Shown here piece after piece: positions 12,286-22,803 of a stretch of DNA of 64,000 nucleotides; position 1 is the first letter of the stretch, and each line of letters starts with the position of its first letter. Below the pieces are notes generated by a model. The model was not told the DNA's origin. It made no database searches and worked only from the letters and a program-made list of their open reading frames with translations. Position numbers and translations under genes: made by a program. Origin of the DNA: Lepidodermella squamata (Eukaryota > Gastrotricha); assembly GCA_047495785.1 (NCBI GenBank), contig JBLDXI010000023.1:558001-622000 (forward strand), read 5' to 3'.

Positions 12286-12523
12286 TGTGGCGAAGCCACC
12301 TGTTGAATATTGAATTTGAAAGTGGCGGTCGACCTTGACCGAACCTCACGGATACGTGTAGCGTTAATGTAGTGACAAATGGCGAACTATGATTGGCTGG
12401 ATATCGGTATATAAGATGACTTGTTAATAATGTCGGAGAAGATTTCGGAGAATAAACTAGAGATCATTAATAACGTGTTTTATTGTTGCCAGTAGAGCTA
12501 CTAGCCTTGGTCTTCTCGCCACA
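12286..12523 (+). repeat. 5' LTR
   Basis: It is bounded by TGTGGCGA and its inverted copy TCGCCACA. Inside are an inverted CCAAT box (gattgg), a TATA box TATATAAG (12408-12415) and a polyadenylation signal AATAAA (12451-12456), as expected for a U3-R-U5 unit. Confidence 0.92.
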
Positions 12524-12524
12524 C

Positions 12525-12538
12525 TGGTGTCAGAAGTG
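12525..12538 (+). other. Primer-binding site
   Basis: TGGTGTCAGAAGTG starts one base after the 5' LTR. It is complementary to a tRNA 3' end (CCA plus acceptor stem) and fits tRNA-Leu from general knowledge. Confidence 0.7.
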
Positions 12539-13092
12539 TGTGCTTATTTTTCTTTCACGTTTAGGTTATTTACCGGTCCGAACCCGCGATTTGCCGTGGT
12601 CCGCGCCCGAGAGTCGTGAGTTGTGTTATTTCGTTGCAGAGTTAAGGAACAAAATTCGTAGGTGTCTGGTGGTAATTGAACCACAGAGTACGTAAATTAA
12701 ATTCCTCGAGTAAATTCTCCCTTTGAATTTTTGCATACTGGTGGCCACCAAACCTAAATTGTGTCGGTTCAATCGTGAATAGCAAAAAAAAAAAAAAAAT
12801 TTTACGTCGCTGATAGTCATTGATAAAATTATTGGCTGGCTCGAGCCGTGCGAATTTCTGAATTGATCCGTAATAAAAGATAAATTAACAAAAAAACAAT
12901 CGCGAATTTTATAGAGACTTTGACTGAATTACGTCTGCAATAAAGCAAAAAGTTAGCTAGGGGTTTACACGCTACAACTAATCATTTCGGTTCATTTTTT
13001 ACGTCGTCGCGTCGCGCTTTTCTTCGTCGTCGTCGAGGATTTCGGTCGCTTTTAGCCCATCGTTCCATCCACTCGTTCATTTGCGTCGTTCC

Positions 13093-14139
13093 ATGCCCGA
13101 AGTTACGTCAGACCAACTGGCCGAGCTGTCGGCTAAACTTGCCGAGACGCTAAACGCGGTTGCCCAAGCTCAAATAGCCGGAGCGGTTCGAGCTTCCACT
13201 TCGAAAATTATCCCTTATGACGGCAGAGAGGACTTTGGCAATTGGCTAAATCGGGTGAGGAGCCAGTTAGAAATGGAGAAAGTTCCCCCAGAGAAAGCTG
13301 TGCAAGCCATCGCTCTTGCCTTGCCCCGTCGAGGAATGGATATTTATACCGAGATGGTGGACGCTGAGAAAAAGAAAGACCCAGCTAACCCAGCACCAAT
13401 CGAGGCGAAGACTTTCTACGAAAGAGTGCTCGCCCTGTTCGAAGGAGAAGTTCTACCCGCCGAGCTCCTACGCCGTTTCGAGCGGCGCTACCAGCGCCCG
13501 AATGAACGTTTTGCCGAATACGTTCATGACTTGGATAGTCTCCTGCGTCGCTCTGACCCGGAAATGAAAGCTGAACAGCGTTTCATTCGCGTTTGCCTTC
13601 AAGCGCGCCAAGGCTGCTCGTCGCCTCAGCTGAAGCTGGCAATCACTCGTTTCGAACCAGACTCTATGAAGGAATTGCTGGACCTCGCTCGTCGCGAAGA
13701 AGCTGCAGAGGAACTGCAAGCCCGGATGTTCAGTGAGCCCCGAATGAACCTGGTGGAAGCCAGGAATCCTCCAGCGCCGTTGAATGAAGCTGAGGTCCGT
13801 AAGATCGTGGCCGAAGAAATGGCCAAGCAGAAGGAGGCCATGGTTGCTGCCCTGCGAGAAGAGTTGAAGCGCCATGAGGAAGGTTTTTCGAAGTTGGCGC
13901 GCAATGAGAGTCGCTTTCCATCTGCATCCTTCCGAGGCGGTGGGGGAGATAATGATTATTACGAAAGGCCGCCGTTCGGCCGAGGTCAAGGGTATCGTCA
14001 ACGCCAAGGCGGCCCAGAAAGGCCAGGGGGAAGACGAAGCGACGGGTGCTATCGGTGTGGCGTTCCTGGTCACATCGCCCGTGATTGCTCCAATCCGCCT
14101 GATGATTTCGCAAAAAACGGCAAACCGGCGACGCAGTAG
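13093..14139 (+). CDS. gag: Retrotransposon Gag (capsid/nucleocapsid)
   Basis: The product is 348 residues from the first ATG (13093), after a roughly 550-nt leader. Residues about 35-220 resemble a retrotransposon capsid (WLNRV, FYERVLALFEGE, RRFERRYQRPNERFAEYV). A Glu/Lys-rich segment follows, then an Arg/Gly-rich region and one CCHC zinc knuckle (CYRCGVPGHIARDC) near the C-terminus that would bind RNA. The TAG at 14137-14139 follows a classical frameshift heptamer by 18 nt. The frame is intact. It forms the particle in which reverse transcription occurs. Confidence 0.9.
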   Translation: MPEVTSDQLAELSAKLAETLNAVAQAQIAGAVRASTSKIIPYDGREDFGNWLNRVRSQLEMEKVPPEKAVQAIALALPRRGMDIYTEMVDAEKKKDPANPAPIEAKTFYERVLALFEGEVLPAELLRRFERRYQRPNERFAEYVHDLDSLLRRSDPEMKAEQRFIRVCLQARQGCSSPQLKLAITRFEPDSMKELLDLARREEAAEELQARMFSEPRMNLVEARNPPAPLNEAEVRKIVAEEMAKQKEAMVAALREELKRHEEGFSKLARNESRFPSASFRGGGGDNDYYERPPFGRGQGYRQRQGGPERPGGRRSDGCYRCGVPGHIARDCSNPPDDFAKNGKPATQ

Positions 14140-17100
14140 CCGGGGCGCCGCCGCTGGTCGAAGATCCGGCACCCTGGATTCCCTTTGTGGCTGGGGCACC
14201 TTTCGTTCCAGCCTTCACTCAGGCCGTCGAAATTATGTTGTACAGTACATCGAATAATATTGAACCCAGTGTAGTTAAAACGTCGGTAGTGATAGATTCC
14301 GGCGCTACCATGTCGGCTGTAAGCCGCGCTACAGTGAACTGGCTGAAGCTCAAGGTTGACGAGGAAGATTTGCGCGCCATGAGACCGCTTTACAACACGC
14401 CTATGAGGATCTCTGGGTCAGTACTGTTGACGATGAATTTAGGTAGCACACGTGTGGTCCATCGATGCGCTGTAGTGGAAGAATTGCAACCCTTTATTGT
14501 GCTCGGTGGAGATTTTGTGATTGCGAACGGAGCGAAGTTGAATCTTACGACCCAATCAATGACTCTTGCCAAACCACAATCGAAGGGTTATGTGAAGCTC
14601 AAAAACATTAAGTCCATTCATATTCCCATAAAGCTCAATGGCGTCAAGGTCGAGGCAATTTGTGACACCGGTGCTAATGTCAGCATTCTAGGCGAAAAGG
14701 TTGTACCACGCTTTGGGTTGCAAATTGAACCAACTCGAGTTCCAATCCTAGCGGTTGATGCCAGGGCAGAACCGCTTGAGATCCCCGGGGTGGTCAAGGT
14801 ATCGGCGCAGATCGGCGATCAGGTATTTTGCCCGACAATGTTAGTTACCAAGGCCACGGTGCCTCTGTTATGTGGCCTGGATTTGCTCCGTGAGGTTGCG
14901 AAGGAAATCGATTTCAATGAAATGAAGTTGGTCCTAAAATCGGGCGAGAAAGTTGATCTCGTTCAATCAGGTGTCGATACTGCAAGCATGTGCTTCGTGC
15001 ACACGATGGGAGTTCCCGAAGATAGCACGGTTCCCGAATTATTTGATGCGTCCGCACCGTCGGAGGTTGACATCGAAAATCTGTTAAGTCAGGCTGAAAC
15101 TTGCCCGGAACAGTTACGCGAAAGGTTGAGGCATCTGCTGAAGGCGCACCCCGACGTCCTTGCATGGGGAACAGGCAAGACCAGTTGCATTTCAGGGGTC
15201 GAATTTTCGGTCGACACCGGCGACAGCCCACCTGTCGAGGCGAAGAAAAGATATCATTTTAGCGATTGGCAGCGGGAAGAGATGGATCGCCAAGTTGACG
15301 TTGGGTTGCAGCGTGGTTGGTTTAGGCGCTGTGATGACAGTCCGTACAATGCTCACATGATCCTTACTCGCAAGAAAGGCGGCAAATGGCGAGCGTGTGT
15401 CGATTATAAGCCGCTGAACGCCGAGACACGGTATAAGTCGTATACGATGCCCGACCTTCAGGACCTGATCCGCCGCGTTGGGAAAGCTCGTTATTTTTCG
15501 GTTTTGGATTTTGCTTCGGGATACCATCAAATCAAGGTTTCAGAGGACACCATCAAAAAGCTTGCCTTCACAGTGAACGGTTTCCGGCACCGTGGTAAAT
15601 TCGAGTGGCTCGTGATGCCATTCGGTGTCCGAGGAGGGCCGGCTTGTTTTCAATCCTTCGTCGACAAATTATTTAAAGACCTGATCGATCGTGGGGTCCT
15701 AGTCGTATTTGTTGACGACATTTTCATCTTCACTGAAACCGCTGAGGAACACATGGAGGTGTTAGAAGAGGTTTTTCGCCGTTTAGCGGCAAGGAATGGT
15801 CGACTGAAATGGGAGAAGTTGCGGCTTTACCAATCGCAGGTCGAATTTTTGGGCCACCTCTTAGGCCAGGATGGGTTCGTTCTGAATGAGGAAAACACGA
15901 CTAAGCTGCGCAATTTTCCTTACCCAAAGACCAAGAAAGGCGTCAGGAGTTTCCTTGGGTTGGCGAACTTCGCGAGGCAATTTTCCCCGAGGATGGCCGA
16001 GCTCGCAGCACCGCTGGCTGCTCTCACAGCTAAGTCCGCCAAGTTCGTTTGGTCCCCGGAATGTCAGGCGAATTTTGAGGAAATTAAGAAGATACTAACA
16101 TCAAAACCCGTGTTGGCCTACCCGATTCCCCGATTAGGCGGCTATCGGCTGTACACGGACGCGAGCGAGGTAGCCGTATCGGCATTATTGACTCAAACGC
16201 AGGAAGGTGCTGAGAGGTTAATAGCCGCAGCTAGCATGAAGCTTTCGCCGAGTCAGAGTCGCTATTCCGCAACCAAACGCGAGATGCTCGCGATCCATTG
16301 GGCAGTGACAAAACAGTTTCGTCGATTTTTGTTTGGGTCTAGATTTACAATCCTTACTGACCACAAACCGCTAGTGTATCTGGACAATTTCCAAGATCCC
16401 TCGAATTGCCTATGGTCGTGGAGTCATGATTTGTCTGAATACGATTTTGTAATCCAATACCTACCCGGGTCGATGCAAATAGCCGACAGTCTGTCACGAC
16501 CAGAGGAAGGGCCGTCAACAGGGGAGCAAGGGGATGAGGAGGAGAGTGAAAGTCCGGGCCAAGACCCCATTATCGCTTGGTTCTCGCTGTTGAACGCGCC
16601 GTGGTCAGCGGACCAGATCAGAGCGGCTCAGCTAGCGGACCCTGAGCTAGGTCCTGTACTATCGAAAATCGCAAATGACGAACCGGTGGTTGTAGGGCCC
16701 GAAGAGACACACCGGGTTAAAGTGTTGGCTCGCATGAGCGATCGAATCGTCACTGATGAGGAAGGCGTTTATCATCTGGTCGTAGGGGATCGGCTACTAC
16801 CCCGACAATGTCTACTGGTGCCGGCGAGCATGAGGAATCAGTTTCTTAAGGCGGCGCACGACTCCCCCATGGCTGGCCATTTCGGTAACAGGCGCACGTT
16901 GGCGCGAGCCAGAGATGCGGCATGGTGGGTTGGGATGCCCGCGGATGTAGGAAGGTTTGTGAAACAATGCGAGCCTTGCGCCGTGAATCGGGACTCGTCG
17001 GATCCTCAAAGGTTGCCCCTAACGAGTCCCAAGGAAGAAGCCAAAGAGCCGTTCGATATTGTGCAGATGGATTTCGTTAAGGTGAACCCACCCTCGTCTC

Positions 17101-18692
17101 GTAGGCATAATTGGGTTCTGGAGATAACCGACGTCTATTCGAACTTCGTGGCCGCATACCCCTTGGTCTCGTCAGACGCGGTCAGTACCGCCGATGCCTT
17201 CATCGACTACTGCTGTAGGTGTGACATTCCTCGAGTTTGCATCACTGACAGAGGATCCCAATTCGAAAGTGCCCTGTTTGCCCGCGTTTGCCAGGTCTTG
17301 AATATCGAAAAACGAAGAACGGTTCCATTCAACCCCAGAGGCAATGCCGGGAATGAAAGGCAACACAGAACAACGTTTGACGTGCTCGGGATAATTGCAG
17401 AGAATGGGCGTGACTGGGACAAGAAGCTGCAGTTAGCAGTCAGGGCGTATAATACGTCGCCGCATCAGGCAACTGGCATATCACCGTTTGAAGTTATCCG
17501 TGGCGTACCAGCTCGAAGTCCCATGGAGTTCCTGTGGCAACCGTCGAGACCTGAGCCCAAGGAAGTCTCGCAGTATGTGGAGGATTTGCAGAAAAGATTA
17601 TCGAATGTTCAAGAGATTGTCGACAAGGCGGTGGCGAAACGTTTCGGCCAGTTTAAGCTTCAGTACGACAGAACGGCAAGCCACCGATCCTTCAAACCAG
17701 GAAAGTTTGTTTGGAAAAAGATTGAGCCACCGCTGTCAGGGAAATTTCCGATCAAGTATGATGGTCCTTACGAAGTCATCGAACAGGGCCGATCTCGGAA
17801 CTGCTATCACTTGCGGTCGTGCCGCAGCGCCAGAGTGTTCACGGCCAGTACCCGCCAACTCAAGCCGTGTCCTCGTGAAGTTGGCGAAGCCCATCGGAAA
17901 CGATGGCAAACGCTGAATGCGGATTATCTCGGCCGTCTGCACTACCCGATTCAAGGCCAGGAGCAGCGAGTGAATGAAGAAGAGGCACCGATCTATGAGG
18001 CAAGTTTTGAAGTTCCACCCCCACAAAATTTTTGCTCTTTTCCAGAGAATCTTCCCCTTGAATGGCGGCCAGTTGAGCCGTTGGACGAAGAAGTCGAAGA
18101 AGGGATTCGCGATCGAAGTCGATGTGGTTGGTTGGAAGAAGCTACAACATCTGAAATGCTCGATGTCGTGAAGCCGGATGGGTTCAAGGCGATCATCGAC
18201 GGTCTACAGTTGCTGTCGCAACAGCTGAGGAAGGTTCCGGTGGCCGAGCAGCCACAGCAAGAAGACTCGGCTGACAAGGCTGGAGACGCGTTCAATTTCG
18301 AAGAACCTAGCCACCCGTTCGAATTCGATCTATCTGGCTCGATATCATCAGGTGAGCTCTCATGGCCGGAGCTCGAACATGAGGTCGAACCTGGAAGTGC
18401 CGAAGAAGCTGAAGAAGAGTTCGTGGATGCCACAAGCCGACCACCGAGTGGCCTGCAAGTGATTGTAGCTGAAGCAGAAGCCGAGTCGAAAGTCGAGGAA
18501 GAGGTGGTACTGGAAACTGGTTGTGACACGCTGCCATGGCTGGGCCGAAAAGGTGAAGGAAAGCGTGTTCCGAAGCTGAGTTCGAAGCTTGCCGGTGGGG
18601 AATTCGATCTGTCAGGCGCGTGGAAGCTGGCCAAGGCGACGGCTAGGAAGGCTGCTTCGACGTCGAAAACGGCGCTAAGCTTCTTATGGTGA
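14106..18692 (+). CDS. pol: Retrotransposon Pol: double retropepsin, RT, RNase H, integrase
   Basis: The frame is open from 14106 to TGA at 18692, in the -1 frame relative to gag and overlapping its last 34 nt, with no ATG near its start. It is therefore expected to be made as a Gag-Pol fusion. Counting residues from 14187, two retropepsin-like blocks are present: IDSGA at 36-40 with FIVLGGDF, and CDTGA at 159-163 with VPLLCGLDLL. Reverse transcriptase follows (about 355-560, active site VFVDD), then RNase H (650-770, LYTDAS). Integrase has an HHCC zinc domain (890-931), a D962/D1021/E1057 triad with 35 residues between the last two, and a GPY motif near 1190. The last roughly 250 residues are acidic and unassigned. 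Two protease units are unusual. Confidence 0.9.
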   Translation, partial: FRKKRQTGDAVAGAPPLVEDPAPWIPFVAGAPFVPAFTQAVEIMLYSTSNNIEPSVVKTSVVIDSGATMSAVSRATVNWLKLKVDEEDLRAMRPLYNTPMRISGSVLLTMNLGSTRVVHRCAVVEELQPFIVLGGDFVIANGAKLNLTTQSMTLAKPQSKGYVKLKNIKSIHIPIKLNGVKVEAICDTGANVSILGEKVVPRFGLQIEPTRVPILAVDARAEPLEIPGVVKVSAQIGDQVFCPTMLVTKATVPLLCGLDLLREVAKEIDFNEMKLVLKSGEKVDLVQSGVDTASMCFVHTMGVPEDSTVPELFDASAPSEVDIENLLSQAETCPEQLRERLRHLLKAHPDVLAWGTGKTSCISGVEFSVDTGDSPPVEAKKRYHFSDWQREEMDRQVDVGLQRGWFRRCDDSPYNAHMILTRKKGGKWRACVDYKPLNAETRYKSYTMPDLQDLIRRVGKARYFSVLDFASGYHQIKVSEDTIKKLAFTVNGFRHRGKFEWLVMPFGVRGGPACFQSFVDKLFKDLIDRGVLVVFVDDIFIFTETAEEHMEVLEEVFRRLAARNGRLKWEKLRLYQSQVEFLGHLLGQDGFVLNEENTTKLRNFPYPKTKKGVRSFLGLANFARQFSPRMAELAAPLAALTAKSAKFVWSPECQANFEEIKKILTSKPVLAYPIPRLGGYRLYTDASEVAVSALLTQTQEGAERLIAAASMKLSPSQSRYSATKREMLAIHWAVTKQFRRFLFGSRFTILTDHKPLVYLDNFQDPSNCLWSWSHDLSEYDFVIQYLPGSMQIADSLSRPEEGPSTGEQGDEEESESPGQDPIIAWFSLLNAPWSADQIRAAQLADPELGPVLSKIANDEPVVVGPEETHRVKVLARMSDRIVTDEEGVYHLVVGDRLLPRQCLLVPASMRNQFLKAAHDSPMAGHFGNRRTLARARDAAWWVGMPADVGRFVKQCEPCAVNRDSSDPQRLPLTSPKEEAKEPFDIVQMDFVKVNPPSSRRHNWVLEITDVYSNFVAAYPLVSSDAVSTADAFIDYCCRCDIPRVCITDRGSQFESALFARVCQVLNIEKRRTVPFNPRGNAGNERQHRTTFDVLGIIAENGRDWDKKLQLAVRAYNTSPHQATGISPFEVIRGVPARSPMEFLWQPSRPEPKEVSQYVEDLQKRLSNVQEIVDKAVAKRFGQFKLQYDRTASHRSFKPGKFVWKKIEPPLSGKFPIKYDGPYEVIEQGRSRNCYHLRSCRSARVFTASTRQLKPCPREVGEAHRKRWQTLNADYLGRLHYPIQGQEQRVNEEEAPIYEASFEVPPPQNFCSFPENLPLEWRPVEPLDEEVEEGIRDRSRCGWLEEATTSEMLDVVKPDGFKAIIDGLQLLSQQLRKVPVAEQPQQEDSADKAGDAFNFEEPSHPFEFDLSGSISSGELSWPELEHEVEPGSAEEAEEEFVDATSRPPSGLQVIVAEAEAESKVEEEVVLETGCDTLPWLGRKGEGKRVPKLSSKLAGGEFDLSGAWKLAKATARKAASTSKTALSFLW
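14112..14118 (+). promoter_or_regulatory. -1 ribosomal frameshift heptamer A_AAA_AAC
   Basis: In the gag frame the codons read GCA AAA AAC, giving the X_XXY_YYZ heptamer A AAA AAC inside the gag/pol overlap, 18 nt before the gag stop. The sequence downstream (14124-14156) is very GC-rich and can form short stems. A -1 slip here enters the pol frame exactly. Confidence 0.75.
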
Positions 18693-19829
18693 CATGGAGC
18701 GAAGTCTTCAAAGACTTATGTATGGTGTGCCGTTAGATGTGAATGTAAGATCGAAAGTTCGTATAATTTTCCTCTGTGATTTTTTTGGTCTCGGAATCGA
18801 GAAGCGATCGGAAGTGATTGTATTAATGAATGAATTGTTGCTACTCTATTCATAACAAAAAGTGTTAATGGTGGTAGTTTACGATTAAATCGCCATGATC
18901 CTCCCAGAAAAAGAGATGATATTTTCGTGCTGGATGAATTACTCATGCATCAGCTCACTGACCCTTTTGCGATTCTTCCCGCTTCTTCAATTGTAAATAT
19001 TTTAATTAATAACCTCTAATATGAAGAAGAATACCTAATGTCGAACGTCTCTCCTCTATAGTCTCGTATTATCTATAATATTGTACATAGTCGATCACAT
19101 CTTGCCTTTTCTCTCAATCAAATTGTCAATCGAACTCTCTCTTTTTCCTTGTGAGATTGTAAATAAATGATATAACACTGATCTACATTTCTTATATCTT
19201 CTCTCTCCAATCCTCTCCCTTGCCCTGTACCCTGTACAACAGTGATCCTTCCCCACAGTGACGCCTTCTTATTGCCTCTGTCCCTTCTATTCTTTCATTC
19301 TTCTGTTCTTGCCAAATAACATTTTCCCTTATGAAATAATGTACATACAATTGCCTGAAACCTGCTCTTCTCAAATCGATGATCTATAATCCGTTGAAAA
19401 TCATATGAAGTACCGTTCTCATTTACGTGAAAGAAATTTATATTTGCCCGCTTGTCAATATTTATGATTTCAGAATGTCGGTTGGGCGATGAGCCAGGCG
19501 GCCCGGTCCGGCTTCGATGGATGTCGCCGAGCCGAGGAAGCTTGGGGGTCGTCTCTTCTCGACCAGCGGGAACACGAGAAGTTTTGAAGCCCTAGCGGCG
19601 AATATTACCAATGAATAAACGTTTGCCTTTCAGATCATCGAGATTGCGGTTTGGGTCTTCGCTAGTCTTATTCTAATCTTATCTAATCTTATCTAAATCG
19701 TATTCTTGAAACTTCTGTCTTGGTCGTGTATCTTAGGCCTGGTCTTGTGCGTGGCTGTTCGAGTAACCGTGAACTGTATATATCTTATATGCTGTCTCTT
19801 TCTTATCCTTATATCTATATTGTAAACCG
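18693..19829 (+). other. Non-coding 3' region of the LTR element
   Basis: This region lies between the pol stop and the polypurine tract. Only short frames without domains are present, and there is no env-type frame with signal peptide and membrane anchor. Confidence 0.6.
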
Positions 19830-19843
19830 AAAGGTGGGAGGAG
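19830..19843 (+). other. Polypurine tract
   Basis: AAAGGTGGGAGGAG directly abuts the 3' LTR, the expected place for the plus-strand primer. Confidence 0.75.
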
Positions 19844-20081
19844 TTTGGCGAAGCCACCTGTTGAATATTGAATTTGAAAGTGGCGGTCGACCTTGACCGA
19901 ACCTCACGGATACGTGTAGCGTTAATGTAGTGACAAATGGCGAACTATGATTGGCTGGATATCGGTATATAAGATGACTTGTTAATAATGTCGGAGAAGA
20001 TTTCGGAGAATAAACTAGAGATCATTAATAACGTGTTTTATTGTTGCCAGTAGAGCTACTAGCCTTGGTCTTCTCGCCACA
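19844..20081 (+). repeat. 3' LTR
   Basis: It is 238 bp, identical to the 5' LTR by eye except the second base (TT instead of TG at the terminus). It is followed by the target duplicate ACAAC. Confidence 0.92.
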
Positions 20082-20086
20082 ACAAC

Positions 20087-22032
20087 ATTATTATATTTAT
20101 AGTGCGATCATAGAGCAAAAAATGACCAGAGTAAGCACTCAAGGGGTGTTTTTTTTATTCGACCCGGCTTGCCCGCGCCCGCACTGCCCTCGCACGTTCA
20201 TTTATTCCACCCAGACCGCCCGAACACATTTTTTTATTCGCCCGGCTTGCCCGCACTCTAGACAACGCCCATAACGCCCAGCCTCTCAAGACCGGGCAGC
20301 TGCGGGAAAATGCACGCGATTCGAAGCAGCAAAAAATTGCATAAAAACACCAAATATAAGTCATCAAGTAGTGCAAGTGACTATATTTCTGCTGCTGAAT
20401 AATAATTCAGAAAATTATAAGACAAATGAAAATCATTTGAAAATATTTATGCTTAATAAGAAGTGTGGTGAAATCGCAGCGATTGACAAGCGATTCCGGG
20501 TGGGTACTTCATCGTAGACTCGGCTATCGAATCACAATAGCAGTGGTAGAATGATACCGAACGTCTAAACCCGTTTTAATTATCAAATTTTAATAATGCT
20601 GCATTAAACAGTCCTTAATTATTATTTTATCAAATCCAAATTATTGAATCAGTTATCGGTAATTATCTTTATCTTTTTCTGATTTTGGAGCTGCGTCTAT
20701 GCCTATAGTAAAACCATGGTGATTTTGGTTAAATTCGCAACAAATTTTGAATTCATAATTCGAGCCTCCGTTCAAAATTTTAGAAAATTAGAAAAACTTC
20801 ATGACAATTTTAGAAAATTGGCGAATCATGGAGAATCATATGAGGTCGAATTTGTCTATCCGAAGCGAGTCAAACATCGGAATTAAATTTTGCGTGGCGA
20901 ATGACCTTGACCATCAGGTTGACCAGGCCTTCAGAATATTTTTAATGCTGAAGAATAGGAATTTGAGATCAGAAATATATCACATGAAACAAAACTGAGA
21001 TTGGTCATATTTCTATTCATTTAATCATGCTGTAGATTTTGTCAAGTTAGACTGGAATGATGCGAATAATTTTCCCTTTGTTTGTGAGCATAAGCATGAA
21101 TCAGCAATCATTCAGAATCAGCAAAAGAAAACACCCAAGCTAACACTTCATTTTTATTCAAAGTTGAATCAAAGTTGAATCTCAAAACGGATATCTCCGT
21201 TTTTTACCAAATTTTGCATGCCTATAGAACACGAGCTGCTCTTTATATTGTCGAGATTTTCCGAAGGTGCTCAAGTACTTCTACCCCTCTAGTTTTCATA
21301 GGGGCGAGACTTTCACGCATCAATTCATGTAAAGTTTGCCCCTTCCATTTGACTAAAGATAAGGATAAAATGCTCAAGAAATGATTCGAATTTCATAAAA
21401 TTGACAAGCGAGCATTTGCCTAGAGGCTATAACGATTTAAAATATTGTTGGTTGAAATGGCTGTAAAGGGTTATTCTATAGTTGCACGAGTAAAAAGTCT
21501 ATATCTGAACGGAGCCGGCCGAGATTTACGAATACTATGCTGAAATTTCACGAACATGGGCTCCCAAAATTCTGCTCCGATTGGTTATGCGGACGCATTC
21601 GAAGCCCAATGGTTCGAAAACCCATCAACCCTGAAACGAAATCTTTCGCGAAAAATTTGCCGCTTTTCAATCCGAAGAAAGTGGTTCGATTAGAACGACA
21701 AGCGAATGCGATGCACGAGACTCGAAAGCAGTCCGTCGAAATTTCATCTCTGGTTGTAAAAAAATGGCTCAGTTTCGGACAAGCGCGTCTCAACGGTGTT
21801 TGGTACGGCCATTTTTTCAACACAATCGGTGCTGTCACTGGCGGAATGGTGCAAGGTGATATCCCCTGTGGTGATTTCTGCGAATCGTTTCTTGATCTTT
21901 TCGAATAATTTGTACTAAATTGGTGCATTCCGTTTTATTGCGTGCAGACTGTAGACTTGCGTGCAGACTGGGATTATGCAAGGCTGCTTCTTCTCTTCCC
22001 GGTTTGCAGATTGATAAGAAACAACAGCACAT
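20087..22032. other. Intergenic, no supported gene
   Basis: It includes a GC-rich stretch with imperfect direct repeats (cccggcttgcccgc, near 20165 and 20240). A region open on both strands (21537-21928, about 125 codons) matches no family I know and has no partner exons, so I do not call it. Confidence 0.4.
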
Positions 22033-22243
22033 GGTCAGTTGGCTCGTATTCATGACTCCGCCTTGCTACTTGATCGTGCGATCTATATAATTTGTGGCTT
22101 TTATTATTTTTATGAAGGCCGTATCGTAGCACGCGTTTCCAACAAATGCGTAAAACCATTCATAAAAAGATATTTTTTGCAAACATTTTATGGATCGCAC
22201 CATCAAGTAGCAAGGCGGACTCATGGATACGAGCCAACTGACC
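22033..22243. repeat. 211-bp palindromic repeat with 51-bp arms
   Basis: The left arm (22033-22083, starting ggtcagttggctcg) is the imperfect reverse complement of the right arm (22193-22243, ending cgagccaactgacc). The AT-rich centre does not code. The right end runs into the dispersed word gaccaatcagcgtgcg, also found near 26076 and 26850. Confidence 0.65.
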
Positions 22244-22803
22244 AATCAGCGTGCGGATTTTTTTCAACTTACAACCTCAAACACAATGCTAATCAGCGCT
22301 TTCGAATTGAAATTCGATTCCACAACAATTAAGTTATCAGTTAGCTCCGCGTCTACTTTGCTGAAGTCTTTGCGAACTCTTCAAGTCATCGACCTCAGGA
22401 ATGCACGTAACTGTTCAACGAAAAATTCTCATGATTCTCATCACACAAGCATGCCTAGATGAATTTTCAGGATTTTCAAAAATAAATATTTTTCTGGCAA
22501 TGACAACGCTAACCCGAGAAATGTGCTCAAAATGTACTGGATAGCATGAATGCTCAGCTGGCTTTTAGAATGGGTCGATTTTCACTTTCATCCCGCGATA
22601 AGAAACCACATGTGGTCACAAGCGTAATGACATAGTTATTTCTTAATCACGCGCCTTTATATAGGTCACATTCGTAATTTTCGCTAGACATTGAATTAGG
22701 ATAAGGCTCGAGCCAAAATAGTTTCACACGACAGCGGTGCTATATAATCAAGCTGATAAATGTTAATTTTTTATTTCAAACCAACTGATTTATTTTAACA
22801 ATC

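Larger units (their letters stand above)
12286..20081 (+). mobile_element. Ty3/Gypsy LTR retrotransposon, apparently complete
   Basis: This 7796-bp element has 238-bp LTRs at both ends that start TGTGGCGA (TTTGGCGA at the 3' copy) and end TCGCCACA. It is flanked on both sides by the 5-bp target duplication ACAAC (12281-12285 and 20082-20086). The order is LTR, primer-binding site, gag, frameshifted pol (protease, RT, RNase H, integrase), a roughly 1.1-kb non-coding tail, polypurine tract, LTR. RT-RNase H-integrase order is diagnostic of Ty3/Gypsy. There is no env-like frame. The two LTRs differ by one base by eye and both main frames are open, so insertion is recent and the element may still be active. 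Confidence 0.93.

Noticed and set aside
13081-13092. Upstream TTG as gag start
   Set aside because: Eukaryotic initiation is expected at the ATG at 13093, four codons downstream.
18693-19829. env-like gene in the LTR element
   Set aside because: No frame with signal peptide, glycosylated ectodomain and membrane anchor.
21537-21928. Frames of about 125 codons open on both strands
   Set aside because: No family, signal peptide or paired exon seen; open on both strands, so coding cannot be supported.
22480-22540. Possible exon 2 scrap (ggcaatgacaacgctaaccc)
   Set aside because: It resembles the GNANP part of the galaxin-like exon 2, but is too short to call.
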